From: an uncultured Tateyamaria sp.
GTDB taxonomy: Bacteria > Pseudomonadota > Alphaproteobacteria > Rhodobacterales > Rhodobacteraceae
Direction of reading: 5' to 3'
NCBI RefSeq assembly: GCF_947503465.1
Contig: NZ_CANNDN010000004.1
Location: forward strand, 1 to 64,000
Length of the DNA: 64,000 nucleotides
The position numbers and the translations under genes are program-made. Shown here in pieces: positions 20,693-30,439 of this stretch. How positions within the stretch are numbered: position 1 is the stretch's first letter; every line of letters begins with the position of its first letter. Below the pieces are notes generated by a model. It searched no databases, had not been told where the DNA came from, and worked only from the letters and a program-made list of their open reading frames with translations.

Positions 20693-22291
20693 ATGACATT
20701 TGGACGGGTAAACCCGCAGTTCCGCCTCGAAGATCAAGGGATCACAGGGCTGGGCAATGTCTATTACAACCTCATCGAACCGGCCCTGATCGAATATGCG
20801 CTTGCCCGCAACGAAGGCACGCTGGGCAAGGGGGGCACCTTTCTGGTCACGACCGGCAAGTTCACGGGCCGCTCGCCCAAGGACAAGCACGTGGTCAAGA
20901 CCGACAGCGTCGCCGACAGCATCTGGTGGGACAACAACGCCGCCATGTCGACCGACGGCTTCGACGCGCTCTATGACGACATGCTTGAGCACATGAAAGG
21001 GCGCGAATACTTCGTGCAGGACCTGACGGGCGGGGCCGATCCCAGCTACTCGATCAACGTGCGCATGGTGACGGAACTGGCCTGGCATGGCCTGTTCATC
21101 CGCCACATGCTGCGGCGCCCCGATGCCGAGGACCTGAACGACTTCATCGCCGATTTCACCGTCATCAACTGCCCGACCTTCCAGGCCAACCCGGAACGGC
21201 ACAACTGCCGGTCCGAAACGGTCATCGCGATGAATTTCGACCGCAAGCTGATCCTGATCGGCGGCACCGAATATGCTGGCGAGAACAAGAAATCGGTGTT
21301 CACCCTGCTCAACTATCTGCTGCCTGAAAAGGGCGTGATGCCGATGCACTGCTCGGCCAACCACGCGCAAGGCAATCCGGTCGACACGGCCATCTTCTTC
21401 GGCCTTTCGGGCACGGGCAAGACGACGTTGTCGGCGGACCCGCAGCGCGTCCTGATCGGGGACGACGAACATGGCTGGTCCGATCGCGGCACCTTCAACT
21501 TCGAAGGGGGCTGCTATGCCAAGACGATCAACCTGAGCGAAGAAGCCGAGCCCGAAATCTACGCCACGACCGAGAAATTCGGCACGGTGATCGAGAACAT
21601 GGTGTTCGATCCGGACACCAAGGATCTGGATTTCGAGGATGACAGCCTGACGGCGAACATGCGCTGCGCCTACCCGCTGCATTACATCTCGAACGCGTCG
21701 GCGTCGGCGCTGGGTGGGCATCCCAAGAACATCATCATGCTGACCTGCGATGCGTTCGGCGTCCTGCCCCCCATCGCGCGGTTGACCCCGGCACAGGCGA
21801 TGTACCACTTCCTGTCGGGCTTCACGTCCAAGGTGGCGGGCACCGAACGGGGTGTGACGGAACCCGAGCCGACATTCTCGACCTGCTTCGGCGCGCCCTT
21901 CATGCCACGGCGGCCCGAAACCTACGGCAAGCTGCTGCAGGAAAAGATCGCCAAGCACGGGGCGGCCTGCTGGCTGGTAAATACAGGGTGGACCGGTGGC
22001 GCCTATGGCACCGGCAGCCGGATGCCGATCCGCGCAACCCGCGCATTGCTGACCGCGGCGCTGGACGGCACGCTGGCGCGCGGCGAATTCCGCAAGGACC
22101 CGAACTTTGGCTTTGATGTGCCGGTGTCCGTGCCGGGAGTGGCCGACATCCTTCTGGACCCGCGCCGCACATGGGATGACGGCGCGGCCTATGACACGCA
22201 GGCGACCAAGCTGGTCGACATGTTCTCGACCAACTTCGAACAGTACCTGCCCTACATTGATGACGACGTAAAAGCCGCCGCCATCAGCTAG
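20693..22291 (+). CDS. pckA: Phosphoenolpyruvate carboxykinase (ATP)
   Basis: 532-residue gluconeogenic enzyme converting oxaloacetate and ATP to phosphoenolpyruvate, CO2 and ADP. The kinase 1a P-loop GLSGTGKT is at residues 237-244, followed by the metal-binding [21 protein letters not shown] region, and the arginine-rich substrate loop near [15 protein letters not shown] at the N-terminus. AGGAG precedes the ATG by about 8 bases. It diverges from chvI, the regulator reported to control pckA in related alphaproteobacteria. Confidence 0.98.
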   Translation: MTFGRVNPQFRLEDQGITGLGNVYYNLIEPALIEYALARNEGTLGKGGTFLVTTGKFTGRSPKDKHVVKTDSVADSIWWDNNAAMSTDGFDALYDDMLEHMKGREYFVQDLTGGADPSYSINVRMVTELAWHGLFIRHMLRRPDAEDLNDFIADFTVINCPTFQANPERHNCRSETVIAMNFDRKLILIGGTEYAGENKKSVFTLLNYLLPEKGVMPMHCSANHAQGNPVDTAIFFGLSGTGKTTLSADPQRVLIGDDEHGWSDRGTFNFEGGCYAKTINLSEEAEPEIYATTEKFGTVIENMVFDPDTKDLDFEDDSLTANMRCAYPLHYISNASASALGGHPKNIIMLTCDAFGVLPPIARLTPAQAMYHFLSGFTSKVAGTERGVTEPEPTFSTCFGAPFMPRRPETYGKLLQEKIAKHGAACWLVNTGWTGGAYGTGSRMPIRATRALLTAALDGTLARGEFRKDPNFGFDVPVSVPGVADILLDPRRTWDDGAAYDTQATKLVDMFSTNFEQYLPYIDDDVKAAAIS

Positions 22292-22301
22292 GCCAACGCG
22301 A

Positions 22302-23039
22302 TCAAGCGGCCCGCGCGGTCTTGCGTGCGGGCGCAAGGTCGGGAATCTGAAGCGGCAGACGCATCAGGTACTCGACATCTTCGCTGTGCAGATAGGCCAT
22401 GACGGTTTCGATCGGGGGCCGCCCATCCTGTGGATACCATTGCAGCGCGGCGGGATCCGTATGCATCCAACCCGTTCTGGCCGCCAACCCCTTGTGGTGC
22501 ACATGGTTGAGGATGAAGGCAAAGATGTGGTCGGGGTCCCAGTGCTGGGTCGCCATCCAGAAGCCATAGCGCGCAAGCATCGTCGACAGGCCACTGCCCC
22601 GAAACTGGCCCTCTTGCCCGCCGATCCAGAATTCGCCGTGATACGCGACGCGGCCGCACATCCGCCGGGCCCCGGGACCGGCCTGGTAATTCGAGCGTTC
22701 CAGGTCCAGCGGCATCGACGGCGGCGGGAAATCCGTGAAGTTGCCCGTCAGGTGGTTGGCCAGATTGTCCTCGCCCAATTCAAGAAGGCGGAGTGCCTGC
22801 GAGTGCACGGTTGTTCCGTCGGGTTCGGTCGCGATGATCCAGAAACCGGGTGTTACATCGAAATCATGTAGATCAGGATCAAACGGCACGCCAATCGTGT
22901 GGTCGGGCCGCGCTGTGGCCATCAGTCTTTGATACTGGTGAAAGTCATAGCCGACACGCAGCGTCAATTCATGTTGCGCCAGGATTCTCAGGCAGGACGC
23001 TACGAAACGCTCCCCACTGTGCATACTGTAAAATGTCAC
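22302..23039 (-). CDS. Uncharacterised protein, possibly acyltransferase-like
   Basis: About 245 residues, not confidently assigned. The central stretch RGSGLSTMLARYGFWMATQHW, with nearby GWMHTDPAALQWYP, is reminiscent of the acyl-CoA-binding region of GNAT acyltransferases, but the fold cannot be established by eye. The GTG at 23039 is chosen because GAAGGAG lies 8 bases upstream; longer forms from ATG 23060 or TTG 23099 lack such a site. It is encoded just downstream of a LysR-like regulator on the same strand, and the pair probably forms an operon. It converges on pckA with a 10-base gap. Confidence 0.75.
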   Translation of the reverse strand: MTFYSMHSGERFVASCLRILAQHELTLRVGYDFHQYQRLMATARPDHTIGVPFDPDLHDFDVTPGFWIIATEPDGTTVHSQALRLLELGEDNLANHLTGNFTDFPPPSMPLDLERSNYQAGPGARRMCGRVAYHGEFWIGGQEGQFRGSGLSTMLARYGFWMATQHWDPDHIFAFILNHVHHKGLAARTGWMHTDPAALQWYPQDGRPPIETVMAYLHSEDVEYLMRLPLQIPDLAPARKTARAA

Positions 23040-23106
23040 CCGATTCACTCCTTCTCGCATAGGGTGTGGCGAGTTTAGCGGATCAGGACCGGACTCCAAA
23101 GTACGG

Positions 23107-24024
23107 TTAATTATCTGAAAAATTTACCCGTGCATCCTCCGGCATGGTTTCCAGGACGGACGCGTCGACACTGGCCATGCGGATCGCGTCTGGCCGGTCC
23201 ACCAGAACCAGCAAGGCAAAGCTGTCGTCCGGCATGTGACAACCCAGCAAAAGTCGTTCAAAAACAAGGCTTTCCATAGGCCCATCCGGGCTGCGGCGGT
23301 TGCGTGTCACGACCTGGTCCAACCGCATGCCACGGGTCTTTTCAACCTCGCGCAGGGGGACGTCCATGACCCGTGCCAAATCGGGTCCAAAAGGGAACGT
23401 ATCCAGCGACCGGCCAACGCTGCTGCGGGCGGCGGCCCACCCATACCATGTCGAATAAAACGACGACTCACCCACTTCGGTGCAGATCCAACCGGCGATT
23501 GTGTCGCGGTAAACCAGGGCATGGGCGCGGATATTCTGCATCTCTTCGCATTCAAGCGCACCTTGCGCCAACGACCATTGGCGGATCGCTGTCCGAAACA
23601 GGGCCGAGGACGACTTCCACGCCACGCTGATGGGCTGTTGCTGCTGATGATAATGCCACCCGGCCCCATCATCATAGGACATGCCCATCAGGCCTTCGAC
23701 ATCCGCAATCTGGCCCTGCAACCACAACTGGCCCTGTCCCAGCAGGTTCTGGGCCGTCGGCAAGGCGGCCTCGCCCTCGGGCGTCAGTTCATAGCGCCGG
23801 TTCACCACCGTGAACAATGGCGCACCGCGCATGTCTTCCAATTGCGAGATATGGCGGCGCACCGTCTGCCGGGTGCTGTTCAGTTCGACCACCGCGTGCG
23901 ACAGGTTCAGCGTTTTGGCAAGCGTCGTAAACGACCGCATCATTTCAAACAGAAGCGGCTGGTTCATCTCGGCAAGACTTTTGACTGGTGCGTTCACACG
24001 CGTACTCACTGTATGATCAAACAT
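23107..24024 (-). CDS. LysR-type HTH protein with unusual C-terminal domain
   Basis: About 305 residues. The N-terminal winged helix-turn-helix is LysR-like (LNLSHAVVELNSTRQTVRRH with ISQLEDMRGAPLFTVVNRRY and ELTPEGEAALPTAQ at roughly residues 35-90). The C-terminal part does not resemble the usual LysR periplasmic-binding-protein fold: it is Trp/His-rich (GWHYHQQQQPISVAWK) and ends with an acidic tail. It may be a LysR-derived regulator with a replaced sensor domain. A GTG start five codons upstream (24039) is also possible. It diverges from the XRE regulator gene; target genes are unknown, the neighbour downstream being the obvious candidate. Confidence 0.8.
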   Translation of the reverse strand: MFDHTVSTRVNAPVKSLAEMNQPLLFEMMRSFTTLAKTLNLSHAVVELNSTRQTVRRHISQLEDMRGAPLFTVVNRRYELTPEGEAALPTAQNLLGQGQLWLQGQIADVEGLMGMSYDDGAGWHYHQQQQPISVAWKSSSALFRTAIRQWSLAQGALECEEMQNIRAHALVYRDTIAGWICTEVGESSFYSTWYGWAAARSSVGRSLDTFPFGPDLARVMDVPLREVEKTRGMRLDQVVTRNRRSPDGPMESLVFERLLLGCHMPDDSFALLVLVDRPDAIRMASVDASVLETMPEDARVNFSDN

Positions 24025-24151
24025 ACTATAAGGGTACACAAATCATCCATCAATGCAACATTTACGTGTAGAATTGGTGCACATGTAGGCAATTGAACCC
24101 TAGCGTGTGCTGCGCGATCACTTTTGGAGGAAAAACCGGAGGTAATCAGTC

Positions 24152-24511
24152 ATGTCGCATCCTGTCGACGTTCATGTTGGTAAGCGCCTGAAACAAATCC
24201 GCACCCTGCGTCGGATGTCACAAACAGATGTGGCAAAACGTCTGGACCTGTCGTTCCAGCAAATTCAGAAATACGAAATCGGGTCGAATCGCATCGCAGC
24301 CAGCCGGCTGTTTGAACTGTCCCGCATCCTTGATGTGCCAACGTCCTACTTTTTCGAAGGTCTGGCCGATGCGGAACCCGCACATCGCAGCGATCGCGGC
24401 CTTGATATCGTGAACGCGCTTGCGGCCATCGAAGACGAAAAGATCAAGTCGCGAATCGTGACCTTTATCGAAGATGTGTCCGGCCTGACCGTGGCTCGCC
24501 GCGCCTCCTGA
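24152..24511 (+). CDS. XRE-family transcriptional regulator
   Basis: 119-residue protein with an N-terminal Cro/CI-type helix-turn-helix: VGKRLKQIRTLRRMSQTDVA, then RLDLSFQQIQKYEIGSNRI and LFELSRILDVPTSYFFEGL at residues 9-70. The C-terminal 50 residues lack a recognised sensor domain. A GGAGG site (GGAGGTAATC) lies upstream of the ATG. Very similar HTH proteins are abundant in Rhodobacterales chromosomes. A strong terminator lies 90 bases downstream, so it is monocistronic. Confidence 0.92.
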   Translation: MSHPVDVHVGKRLKQIRTLRRMSQTDVAKRLDLSFQQIQKYEIGSNRIAASRLFELSRILDVPTSYFFEGLADAEPAHRSDRGLDIVNALAAIEDEKIKSRIVTFIEDVSGLTVARRAS

Positions 24512-24599
24512 TGCCTTGATGGATCATACGGAACAAGGGCGCGCGCCACGCCGTCTTCGGCCCACCTGATCCACCACGCCGCTTTATGGTACGAGTATG

Positions 24600-24630
24600 A
24601 CCGCGCCCGTCTTGGGCGCGGTTTTGTTTT
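24600..24630 (+). terminator. Intrinsic terminator after XRE regulator
   Basis: Stem CCGCGCCC (24601-24608) and GGGCGCGG (24614-24621) with a 5-base loop and an extra A-T pair, followed by TTTTGTTTTG. It ends transcription from the XRE gene before the methylsuccinyl-CoA dehydrogenase promoter region. Confidence 0.9.
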
Positions 24631-24769
24631 GTGCGATACTCGGCAACGCTGCACTGCAAAATAGTGCCACGCAAGAAATGAACAAATAGCCGCAGTGAAA
24701 TGAATATTTGTTGCGCTGCACCTGCGAACTAGATAAGCCGTGACGGAGCTGAAAATGAGGAGCCAAGCC

Positions 24770-26458
24770 ATGGCACATGACGGTCAGGATATGGGTGCGG
24801 TTGCACCCGTTTTGTTGGATGATCTGCTGGCATTGACCCGCGCTGCCATTGCCCCGGTCGAGGCGATTACCGAGCTTGCGCGCGCGCGCCTGCGCGCGGC
24901 GCTCAGCGTCGATGGCCGCGTTTCCGGCGCCTTGGTCGAACAGAATCAGACCGCCGCCCACGGCCTCGCCTGGTTGGCGACCTACACGGAATCACTCCGG
25001 CAGATGCAGAAATGGGCCGAAGCACTGGATGGCGATTCGAAATTCGGAGAGGTCGAGGCGCTGATTCACCAGATCGCGTTCGGCGAATACCTCTGGCAGA
25101 TCTACGGCGGCATCCAGATGAACCAGGTCGAAGTGCTGCGTTTGCAGGACCTTGGCCTGTCCCAGGACGACATGCGCGGCATGATGGACCCCGCCGTCAT
25201 GACGCTGACCCAATCCGGCAACACCCAGGCCGCCCGCGTGCGCCTTGTCGAATTGATGCAGGAACGCAGCGCCGAGATCACGGTAGGTGCCTCCGGCCTT
25301 GATGAAGAACTGGAAATGATCCGCGAACAGTTCCGCCGCTACGCCGTGGAAAAGGTAGAACCCTTTGCCCATGACTGGCACCTGAACGACGAACTGATCC
25401 CGATGGACGTGATCGAGGAACTGGCCGAAATGGGCGTCTTCGGCCTGACCATCCCCGAGGAATACGGCGGCTTTGGCCTGTCCAAGGCGTCGATGTGCGT
25501 GGTGTCCGAAGAACTCAGCCGCGGCTATATCGGCGTCGGTTCCCTCGGGACCCGCTCGGAAATCGCCGCCGAACTGATCATCGCAGGCGGGACCGAGGAC
25601 CAGAAGAAGAAATGGCTGCCGCAACTGGCCAGCGCCGAAACCCTGCCGACAGCCGTGTTTACAGAACCCAATACCGGTTCGGACCTGGGCAGCCTGCGCA
25701 CCCGCGCGGTCAAGGACGAAAACGGCGATTACAGGATCACGGGTAACAAGACCTGGATCACCCACGCCGCCCGCACCCACGTGATGACACTGCTGGCCCG
25801 CACCGATCCCGACACGACCGATTACAAGGGCCTGTCGATGTTCCTGGCCGAAAAGACACCCGGAACGGACGAAAACCCGTTCCCGACAGACGGCATGACC
25901 GGCGGCGAGATCGAGGTCCTGGGCTACCGCGGCATGAAGGAATACGAACTGGGTTTCGACAACTTCCACGTCAAAGGCGAGAACCTTCTGGGCGGGGAAG
26001 AGGGCAAAGGCTTCAAACAGCTGATGGAGACCTTCGAATCCGCCCGTATCCAGACGGCGGCCCGCGCCATCGGCGTCGCGCAATCGGCGCTCGATATCTC
26101 CATGCAATACGCGCAGGATCGCAAGCAGTTCGGCAAGGCGCTCATCAACTTCCCCCGCGTCGCCAACAAGCTGGCGATGATGGCGGTCGAAATCATGGTG
26201 GCGCGCCAACTCACCTACTTTTCGGCCTTCGAAAAGGACGAAGGCCGCCGCTGCGATGTAGAGGCCGGGATGGCCAAGCTGCTGGGGGCCCGCGTGGCCT
26301 GGGCGGCAGCCGACAACGGGCTTCAGATTCACGGCGGCAACGGCTTTGCGCTGGAATACAAGATTTCCCGCGTCCTCTGCGACGCGCGCATCCTGAACAT
26401 CTTCGAAGGGGCTGCCGAAATCCAGGCACAGGTCATCGCCCGCCGCCTGCTCGGTTGA
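24770..26458 (+). CDS. mcd: (2S)-methylsuccinyl-CoA dehydrogenase
   Basis: 562-residue acyl-CoA dehydrogenase family flavoprotein. About 170 N-terminal residues precede the ACAD core, an extension typical of the methylsuccinyl-CoA dehydrogenase of the ethylmalonyl-CoA pathway, which oxidises (2S)-methylsuccinyl-CoA to mesaconyl-CoA. Core signatures: IPEEYGGFGLSKASM, TEPNTGSDLGSLRTRA, ITGNKTWITHA, the arginine-bearing QDRKQFGKALINFP, and IHGGNGFALEYKISRV whose glutamate (about residue 529) is the expected base. Alternative in-frame starts exist at 24755 (ATG) and 24740 (GTG); AGGAG seven bases ahead favours 24770. Electrons would go to the ETF encoded at 11-13 kb. A generic long-form acyl-CoA dehydrogenase is the alternative. 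Confidence 0.85.
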   Translation: MAHDGQDMGAVAPVLLDDLLALTRAAIAPVEAITELARARLRAALSVDGRVSGALVEQNQTAAHGLAWLATYTESLRQMQKWAEALDGDSKFGEVEALIHQIAFGEYLWQIYGGIQMNQVEVLRLQDLGLSQDDMRGMMDPAVMTLTQSGNTQAARVRLVELMQERSAEITVGASGLDEELEMIREQFRRYAVEKVEPFAHDWHLNDELIPMDVIEELAEMGVFGLTIPEEYGGFGLSKASMCVVSEELSRGYIGVGSLGTRSEIAAELIIAGGTEDQKKKWLPQLASAETLPTAVFTEPNTGSDLGSLRTRAVKDENGDYRITGNKTWITHAARTHVMTLLARTDPDTTDYKGLSMFLAEKTPGTDENPFPTDGMTGGEIEVLGYRGMKEYELGFDNFHVKGENLLGGEEGKGFKQLMETFESARIQTAARAIGVAQSALDISMQYAQDRKQFGKALINFPRVANKLAMMAVEIMVARQLTYFSAFEKDEGRRCDVEAGMAKLLGARVAWAAADNGLQIHGGNGFALEYKISRVLCDARILNIFEGAAEIQAQVIARRLLG

Positions 26459-26773
26459 CACGACCCAACACCTGTCCCCGCACCCACCGACGCAAGCAGG
26501 CCGGGCTTCCGCCCGGCCCCCCTGCCCTATTCACCAACCATTGACATTTCGCACCGCACGCATCGTTAACCTGTCGATCTTGCCCCTCCGGTGCACATAT
26601 CGGTGTACGGGTTGTGCACAGGTCGTGTACGGGTTGTGCATCCCGCATTTCCCAACAAAATAAAGGGTTAACGCGCCTCTGGCGACAGTGCGTCCCGCGG
26701 CACGCGTTCACTGTTGCGCGCACGGTGCCCGGTCCCGCATTGACGCGGCCGCGCGCTTCGCCATTCTGCCCCC
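26459..26773. other. Intergenic region between mcd and LysE-type exporter
   Basis: 315 bases without a supportable gene. It contains two 16-base direct repeats (annotated separately) and an AT-richer stretch (AACAAAATAAAGGGTTAACG near 26655). No Shine-Dalgarno sequence is evident ahead of the exporter ATG. Confidence 0.6.
26603..26640. repeat. Pair of 16-base direct repeats, operator-like
   Basis: GTGTACGGGTTGTGCA occurs at 26603-26618 and again at 26625-26640, start-to-start distance 22 bases, about two DNA helical turns. A related GTGCACATATCG segment sits just before the first copy. The spacing suits cooperative binding of a regulator upstream of the LysE-type exporter gene about 135 bases away. 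Confidence 0.6.
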
Positions 26774-27364
26774 ATGCTGACATTCGCCGCCGCCGTCTTT
26801 TTCCTGATCATAACCCCCGGCCCCGGCGTCCTTTCGGCGGCGGGGGTGGGCGCGGCCTTCGGGATGCGCTCCGGTCTGCGCTACGTGCTGGGCCTTTTCA
26901 TCGGCAACAACCTTGTCATCCTCGCCGTGATCAGCGGCCTCGCGGCCCTCATCCTCGCCAGCCCGGTGGTCCGTACGATTCTCTTCGCACTCTCAACGGC
27001 TTACCTGCTCTACCTGGCCGCCCGCATTGCCTTCGCCGGATCAAAACTCGCCTTCGCGCCCGCCCAAACCGAACCCGGCGTGATCAATGGCATCCTGCTG
27101 CAACCGATCAACCCCAAGGCCTATGCGGTCAACACCGCGCTTTTCTCCGGGTTCGCCATACTGCCCGATGCGCTGGTGGCCGAGGCGATATGGAAACTGC
27201 TGATCGTCAACGCGATCTGGGTGCCGATCCATATCATCTGGGTCTGGTTCGGCGTCCGGCTCAAGCAGCTTGACCTCGCCCCGCACCTGCAACGACGGAT
27301 CAACCACGCCATGGCCGCGTCCATGCTGCTGGTCGTCGGACTGGCTGTCGCGGCCGAACTCTAG
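26774..27364 (+). CDS. LysE/RhtB-family amino-acid exporter
   Basis: 196-residue inner-membrane translocator with about six hydrophobic helices. The N-terminal signature FFLIITPGPGVLSAAGVGAAFG with the conserved PGP, followed by G.RSGLRYVLGLFIGN, and the mid-protein LLQPINPKAYAVNTALFSGF (NPK motif) identify the LysE/RhtB family. Substrate is probably an amino acid or derivative but cannot be predicted. A second LysE-type protein is encoded at 53.4 kb. Confidence 0.9.
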   Translation: MLTFAAAVFFLIITPGPGVLSAAGVGAAFGMRSGLRYVLGLFIGNNLVILAVISGLAALILASPVVRTILFALSTAYLLYLAARIAFAGSKLAFAPAQTEPGVINGILLQPINPKAYAVNTALFSGFAILPDALVAEAIWKLLIVNAIWVPIHIIWVWFGVRLKQLDLAPHLQRRINHAMAASMLLVVGLAVAAEL

Positions 27365-27483
27365 GCCCATATCTGCCCGACAGATAAGCAGAATTTCACG
27401 CACCATGTGCGGCAAAACGCTCATACCGGAAGTTGTGGTCGCTTTCCCTTGCACCCCTGCATACCCCGGCGTATCGCAAGGTC

Positions 27484-28008
27484 ATGGCCAAAGCACCTCT
27501 TTCCCCCGCAGCCTGGATTGACGCCGGGCTGGATCAACTCACAGCCCAGGGCCCGCTGGCCCTTCGCGCCGAACCCCTCTCGCGTCACCTGAAGACGTCC
27601 AAGGGATCATTTTACTGGCATTTCAAGGACGTACCGGCATTCCAAAAGGCATTGCTGGCCGAATGGAAGGCCCGGGCCCTCGCCACCCTGGCCGAAGACA
27701 GCGCCGCAGACGGCACCGCCACGGACAAGATGATCCGCTTCGGCCAAAGCGTACAGGAAGACACCGCTGGCCCCGCATTGCGCGCCTGGGCCCAGCAGGA
27801 CAAGGCCGTCGCCAAGGCCTTGGCTGAGGTGGACGCGGCCCGCCTGGCGCGGGTCACGGACCTGATGACCAGCATCGGCGTCACCAATGATGAATTCGCC
27901 AAGGCGGCGTATGGCGCGCTGGTAGGGCTGAAGCAGATGCACACTGATGACGGGGATGCGCTGGTGGCCTTTGCCGCATTGGTCGATCTGGTGATGGCCC
28001 TGAAATGA
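27484..28008 (+). CDS. TetR-family transcriptional regulator
   Basis: 174-residue regulator. The N-terminal helix-turn-helix is seen in AWIDAGLDQLTAQGPLALRA and LSRHLKTSKGSFYWHFKDVP (residues 10-50), the latter a classic TetR recognition helix. The C-terminal ligand domain is unremarkable. The start ATG at 27484 gives the standard N-terminus. Its stop overlaps the META-domain gene start by four bases (ATGA), and the LysE exporter gene lies 119 bases upstream on the same strand; it may control either. Confidence 0.92.
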   Translation: MAKAPLSPAAWIDAGLDQLTAQGPLALRAEPLSRHLKTSKGSFYWHFKDVPAFQKALLAEWKARALATLAEDSAADGTATDKMIRFGQSVQEDTAGPALRAWAQQDKAVAKALAEVDAARLARVTDLMTSIGVTNDEFAKAAYGALVGLKQMHTDDGDALVAFAALVDLVMALK

Positions 28009-28397
28009 TCCGGGCTGCCGTGCTGACGCTGATGGCGTCGATCCCGGCCTGCCAGGCGGACGAAACGGTTGCGCGCTACGGCGCCGCGGATCGCCTGTGG
28101 ACGCTGCAAACCCTGAACGGCACCGCATTCACGGCCACGGCGACACTGGAATTCGAAGCCGGCGGGCCGGTCTCGGGCCAGGCCCCGTGCAACAGGTTCA
28201 GCACCACCAACACGGTCCCGTATCCCTGGTTTGAACTTACACCGATCCTGTCGACCCGGGCGGCATGTCCCGACCTTGATGCCGAAACCGCCTATTTCGC
28301 GGCGCTCGGCAAAATGACGCAGTCCGAAGTGCGGCAAGGCACCCTGTTCCTGCGCAACGATGACGGCGACGAAATGGTGTTCACAACGTCCGACTGA
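28005..28397 (+). CDS. META-domain protein, predicted lipoprotein
   Basis: 130 residues. N-terminal signal [20 protein letters not shown] with a possible lipobox ending in Cys16, then a META (HslJ-like) domain: [37 protein letters not shown] with the conserved G..CN pattern, and [24 protein letters not shown] proteins are linked to envelope stress or heat-induced novobiocin resistance in E. coli. Translationally coupled to the TetR gene. Its 3' end overlaps recO, on the opposite strand, by 17 bases. Confidence 0.88.
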   Translation: MIRAAVLTLMASIPACQADETVARYGAADRLWTLQTLNGTAFTATATLEFEAGGPVSGQAPCNRFSTTNTVPYPWFELTPILSTRAACPDLDAETAYFAALGKMTQSEVRQGTLFLRNDDGDEMVFTTSD

Positions 28398-29106
28398 ATG
28401 CATCCACAAAGCGGGCGCGCGCCTCGGGCAGCGGTCTTGACCCCAGGTCAGGCGCCAGATGATGGGTCAGAAAATACCCGGTCGTCTCCAACCCTTGCGC
28501 AATCTCCGCGTCCGACGCATCGCCCTCGCGCCGCAGCACCGGCGGCAACGGCAACAGCCTGTCGGCCCAATCACCTGCCCCGGCCCGCGATACGGCCCGG
28601 CCCGTCTTGGGCGACACATAGCACAAGCCCTCGGTCGCGCCGGTCACGGCACAGGCGGTCAGGTCCAGGCCAAAGCCCATCTCCTCCAGCAGCGCCAATT
28701 CCCATTGCAGGTAGGCCAAGGGCCAAAGATCGTCCTGTCCCAGCAGGTCCAGAAGCGCCTCGGTCCGCCGGTACAGCGGACCATGCGCCTCGCGCTCGGG
28801 CAGGCAAAAGACCAAAAGGCCGGTGACCGCGTTCAACCCCGCCAGCGCGAGCCGGTTGCCCATCACCACTGCCGCACGGCTGCGCACTGGTTCCACGGCA
28901 AAGGTCCCGATGTGATCCTCAAGCCGGGCACGCCACGCCACGTCCAACTGCGCCCCGGGCTGCAGAATGGGTGCGATCTTGCGACTGGTCCCACCGCGCA
29001 CCACGCCCGCATGCCGCCCCATGTTTTCGGTAAAGACATCGATGATGGCGCTGCTTTCCCCGTGGCGGCGCACGCTCAGCAATATGCCCGTGCCGCGCCA
29101 TTCCAT
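28381..29106 (-). CDS. recO: DNA repair protein RecO
   Basis: 241-residue recombination mediator that with RecR loads RecA on SSB-coated DNA. The N-terminal OB fold starts [21 protein letters not shown] with [18 protein letters not shown], and the C-terminal helical region includes [20 protein letters not shown] and the [10 protein letters not shown] zinc-region equivalent in which the cysteines are only partly conserved, as in many alphaproteobacteria. Last gene of the lepB-rnc-era-recO group, one base after the DUF1491 stop. Confidence 0.94.
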   Translation of the reverse strand: MEWRGTGILLSVRRHGESSAIIDVFTENMGRHAGVVRGGTSRKIAPILQPGAQLDVAWRARLEDHIGTFAVEPVRSRAAVVMGNRLALAGLNAVTGLLVFCLPEREAHGPLYRRTEALLDLLGQDDLWPLAYLQWELALLEEMGFGLDLTACAVTGATEGLCYVSPKTGRAVSRAGAGDWADRLLPLPPVLRREGDASDAEIAQGLETTGYFLTHHLAPDLGSRPLPEARARFVDAFSRTL

Positions 29107-29107
29107 C

Positions 29108-29440
29108 TCAGGTCAGCCCCTCCTGATCAAGCATGTGACGACCCGCCCGATCCTCGACTTCAATCACCCAAAGGTCCGGATCAAAGCCGCGCTGCCGGGC
29201 GACTGCCGCATCCACATCCGCCTCTGGCCCAGACGCCAACTCCGCCCAAACCCGGGTATCCGACATCAGGTCAAAAGACCGCTGATACAGCGCCGCCTGC
29301 CCATCCAGCGTGTTCAGCTTCACCAGAACCGCACCACCCGTGTCATCCCCGTGTGCCACCACAAATCCCGGAATATCCGCAAACCGCAAACGCGCCAGAT
29401 ACGCATCCACCCAGAACCGGGATGTCAAACGAGGCGACAC
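29108..29440 (-). CDS. DUF1491 family protein
   Basis: 110 residues, small cytoplasmic protein of the DUF1491 family: [37 protein letters not shown] and [20 protein letters not shown] are characteristic. Function unknown; the family sits beside recO or peptidoglycan genes in alphaproteobacteria. It overlaps neither neighbour but ends one base before recO starts, so both are probably on one mRNA. Confidence 0.88.
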   Translation of the reverse strand: MSPRLTSRFWVDAYLARLRFADIPGFVVAHGDDTGGAVLVKLNTLDGQAALYQRSFDLMSDTRVWAELASGPEADVDAAVARQRGFDPDLWVIEVEDRAGRHMLDQEGLT

Positions 29441-29530
29441 ACACGCTCCTTCACTTTGCCGGATAAACTCCGCCCCATTGCCCGGTAGGCGGCTCTGCCG
29501 CGGTAAGAGGAGGGCCGGTCAGCCAAAAGC

Positions 29531-30439
29531 TCACACATTGCCATCTTTGAAGTTCAGGCCCATCTGATCATAGCGCTCCGCTTCATCCAGCCATTTCTCG
29601 CGCACCTTCACCTGCAAGAACAGATGCACCTTGCGTCCCAGAAACTCGGTCAACTCCTCACGTGCGGCGCGGCTCACCGCCTTGATGGTCTCACCCTTGT
29701 GTCCCAGCACGATCCCCTTGTGCCCATCGCGGCTGACATAGATGATCTGATCCACCTTGGCCGACCCGTCCTTGCGCTCTTCCCAATTCTCGGTCTCGAC
29801 AGTCAACTGGTAGGGCAATTCCTGGTGCAGACGCAGCGTAAGCTTCTCGCGCGTCATCTCGGCCGCAATCATGCGCATGGGCAGATCCGCAATCTGGTCC
29901 TCGGGGTACAGCCACGGCCCTTCCGGTACCTGTTCGGCAAGCCAGGCGCGCAGCGTGTCCACGCCATGCCCCTTCTCGGCAGAAATCATGAATGTCTCGG
30001 CAAACGCGAACCGTTCGTTCAGATCCCTGGTCAGGCCCAGCAGAACAGGTGCCTCCACCCGGTCGATCTTGTTGATCGCCAGGGCCACAGTGCGGCCCTG
30101 CCCGATCTCGGCCATGCCCTCCAGAATGCGCTCCACGCCGGCGGTTACACCGCGATGCGCCTCGACCATCAATACAACAACATCGGCATCCGCCGCCCCG
30201 CCCCAGGCGGCGGCCACCATGGCACGGTCCAACCGGCGACGCGGCTGGAACAGGCCCGGCGTGTCGACAAAAACGATCTGGCTTTCACCCTGCATCGCCA
30301 CGCCGCGAATCCGGGCGCGGGTGGTCTGCACCTTGTGGGTCACGATGCTGACCTTGGCCCCGACCATGGTGTTCAGCAACGTGGACTTGCCCGCGTTGGG
30401 CTCTCCGATCAGGGCGACAAAACCCGCACGCGTGGTCAT
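29531..30439 (-). CDS. era: GTPase Era
   Basis: 302-residue ribosome-assembly GTPase that binds the 3' end of 16S rRNA. G1 is GEPNAGKST at residues 12-20, G3 DTPGL, G4 NKID; the C-terminal KH domain carries [20 protein letters not shown]. Its ATG overlaps the rnc stop by four bases. Part of the conserved lepB-rnc-era-recO operon. Confidence 0.97.
   Translation of the reverse strand: MTTRAGFVALIGEPNAGKSTLLNTMVGAKVSIVTHKVQTTRARIRGVAMQGESQIVFVDTPGLFQPRRRLDRAMVAAAWGGAADADVVVLMVEAHRGVTAGVERILEGMAEIGQGRTVALAINKIDRVEAPVLLGLTRDLNERFAFAETFMISAEKGHGVDTLRAWLAEQVPEGPWLYPEDQIADLPMRMIAAEMTREKLTLRLHQELPYQLTVETENWEERKDGSAKVDQIIYVSRDGHKGIVLGHKGETIKAVSRAAREELTEFLGRKVHLFLQVKVREKWLDEAERYDQMGLNFKDGNV

Noticed and set aside
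20471-22336. 621-codon open frame antisense to pckA
   Set aside because: Same kind of GC-bias shadow; overlaps an intact PEP carboxykinase.
26603-26640. CRISPR-like repeats
   Set aside because: Only two 16-base copies with a six-base gap; no array and no cas genes.
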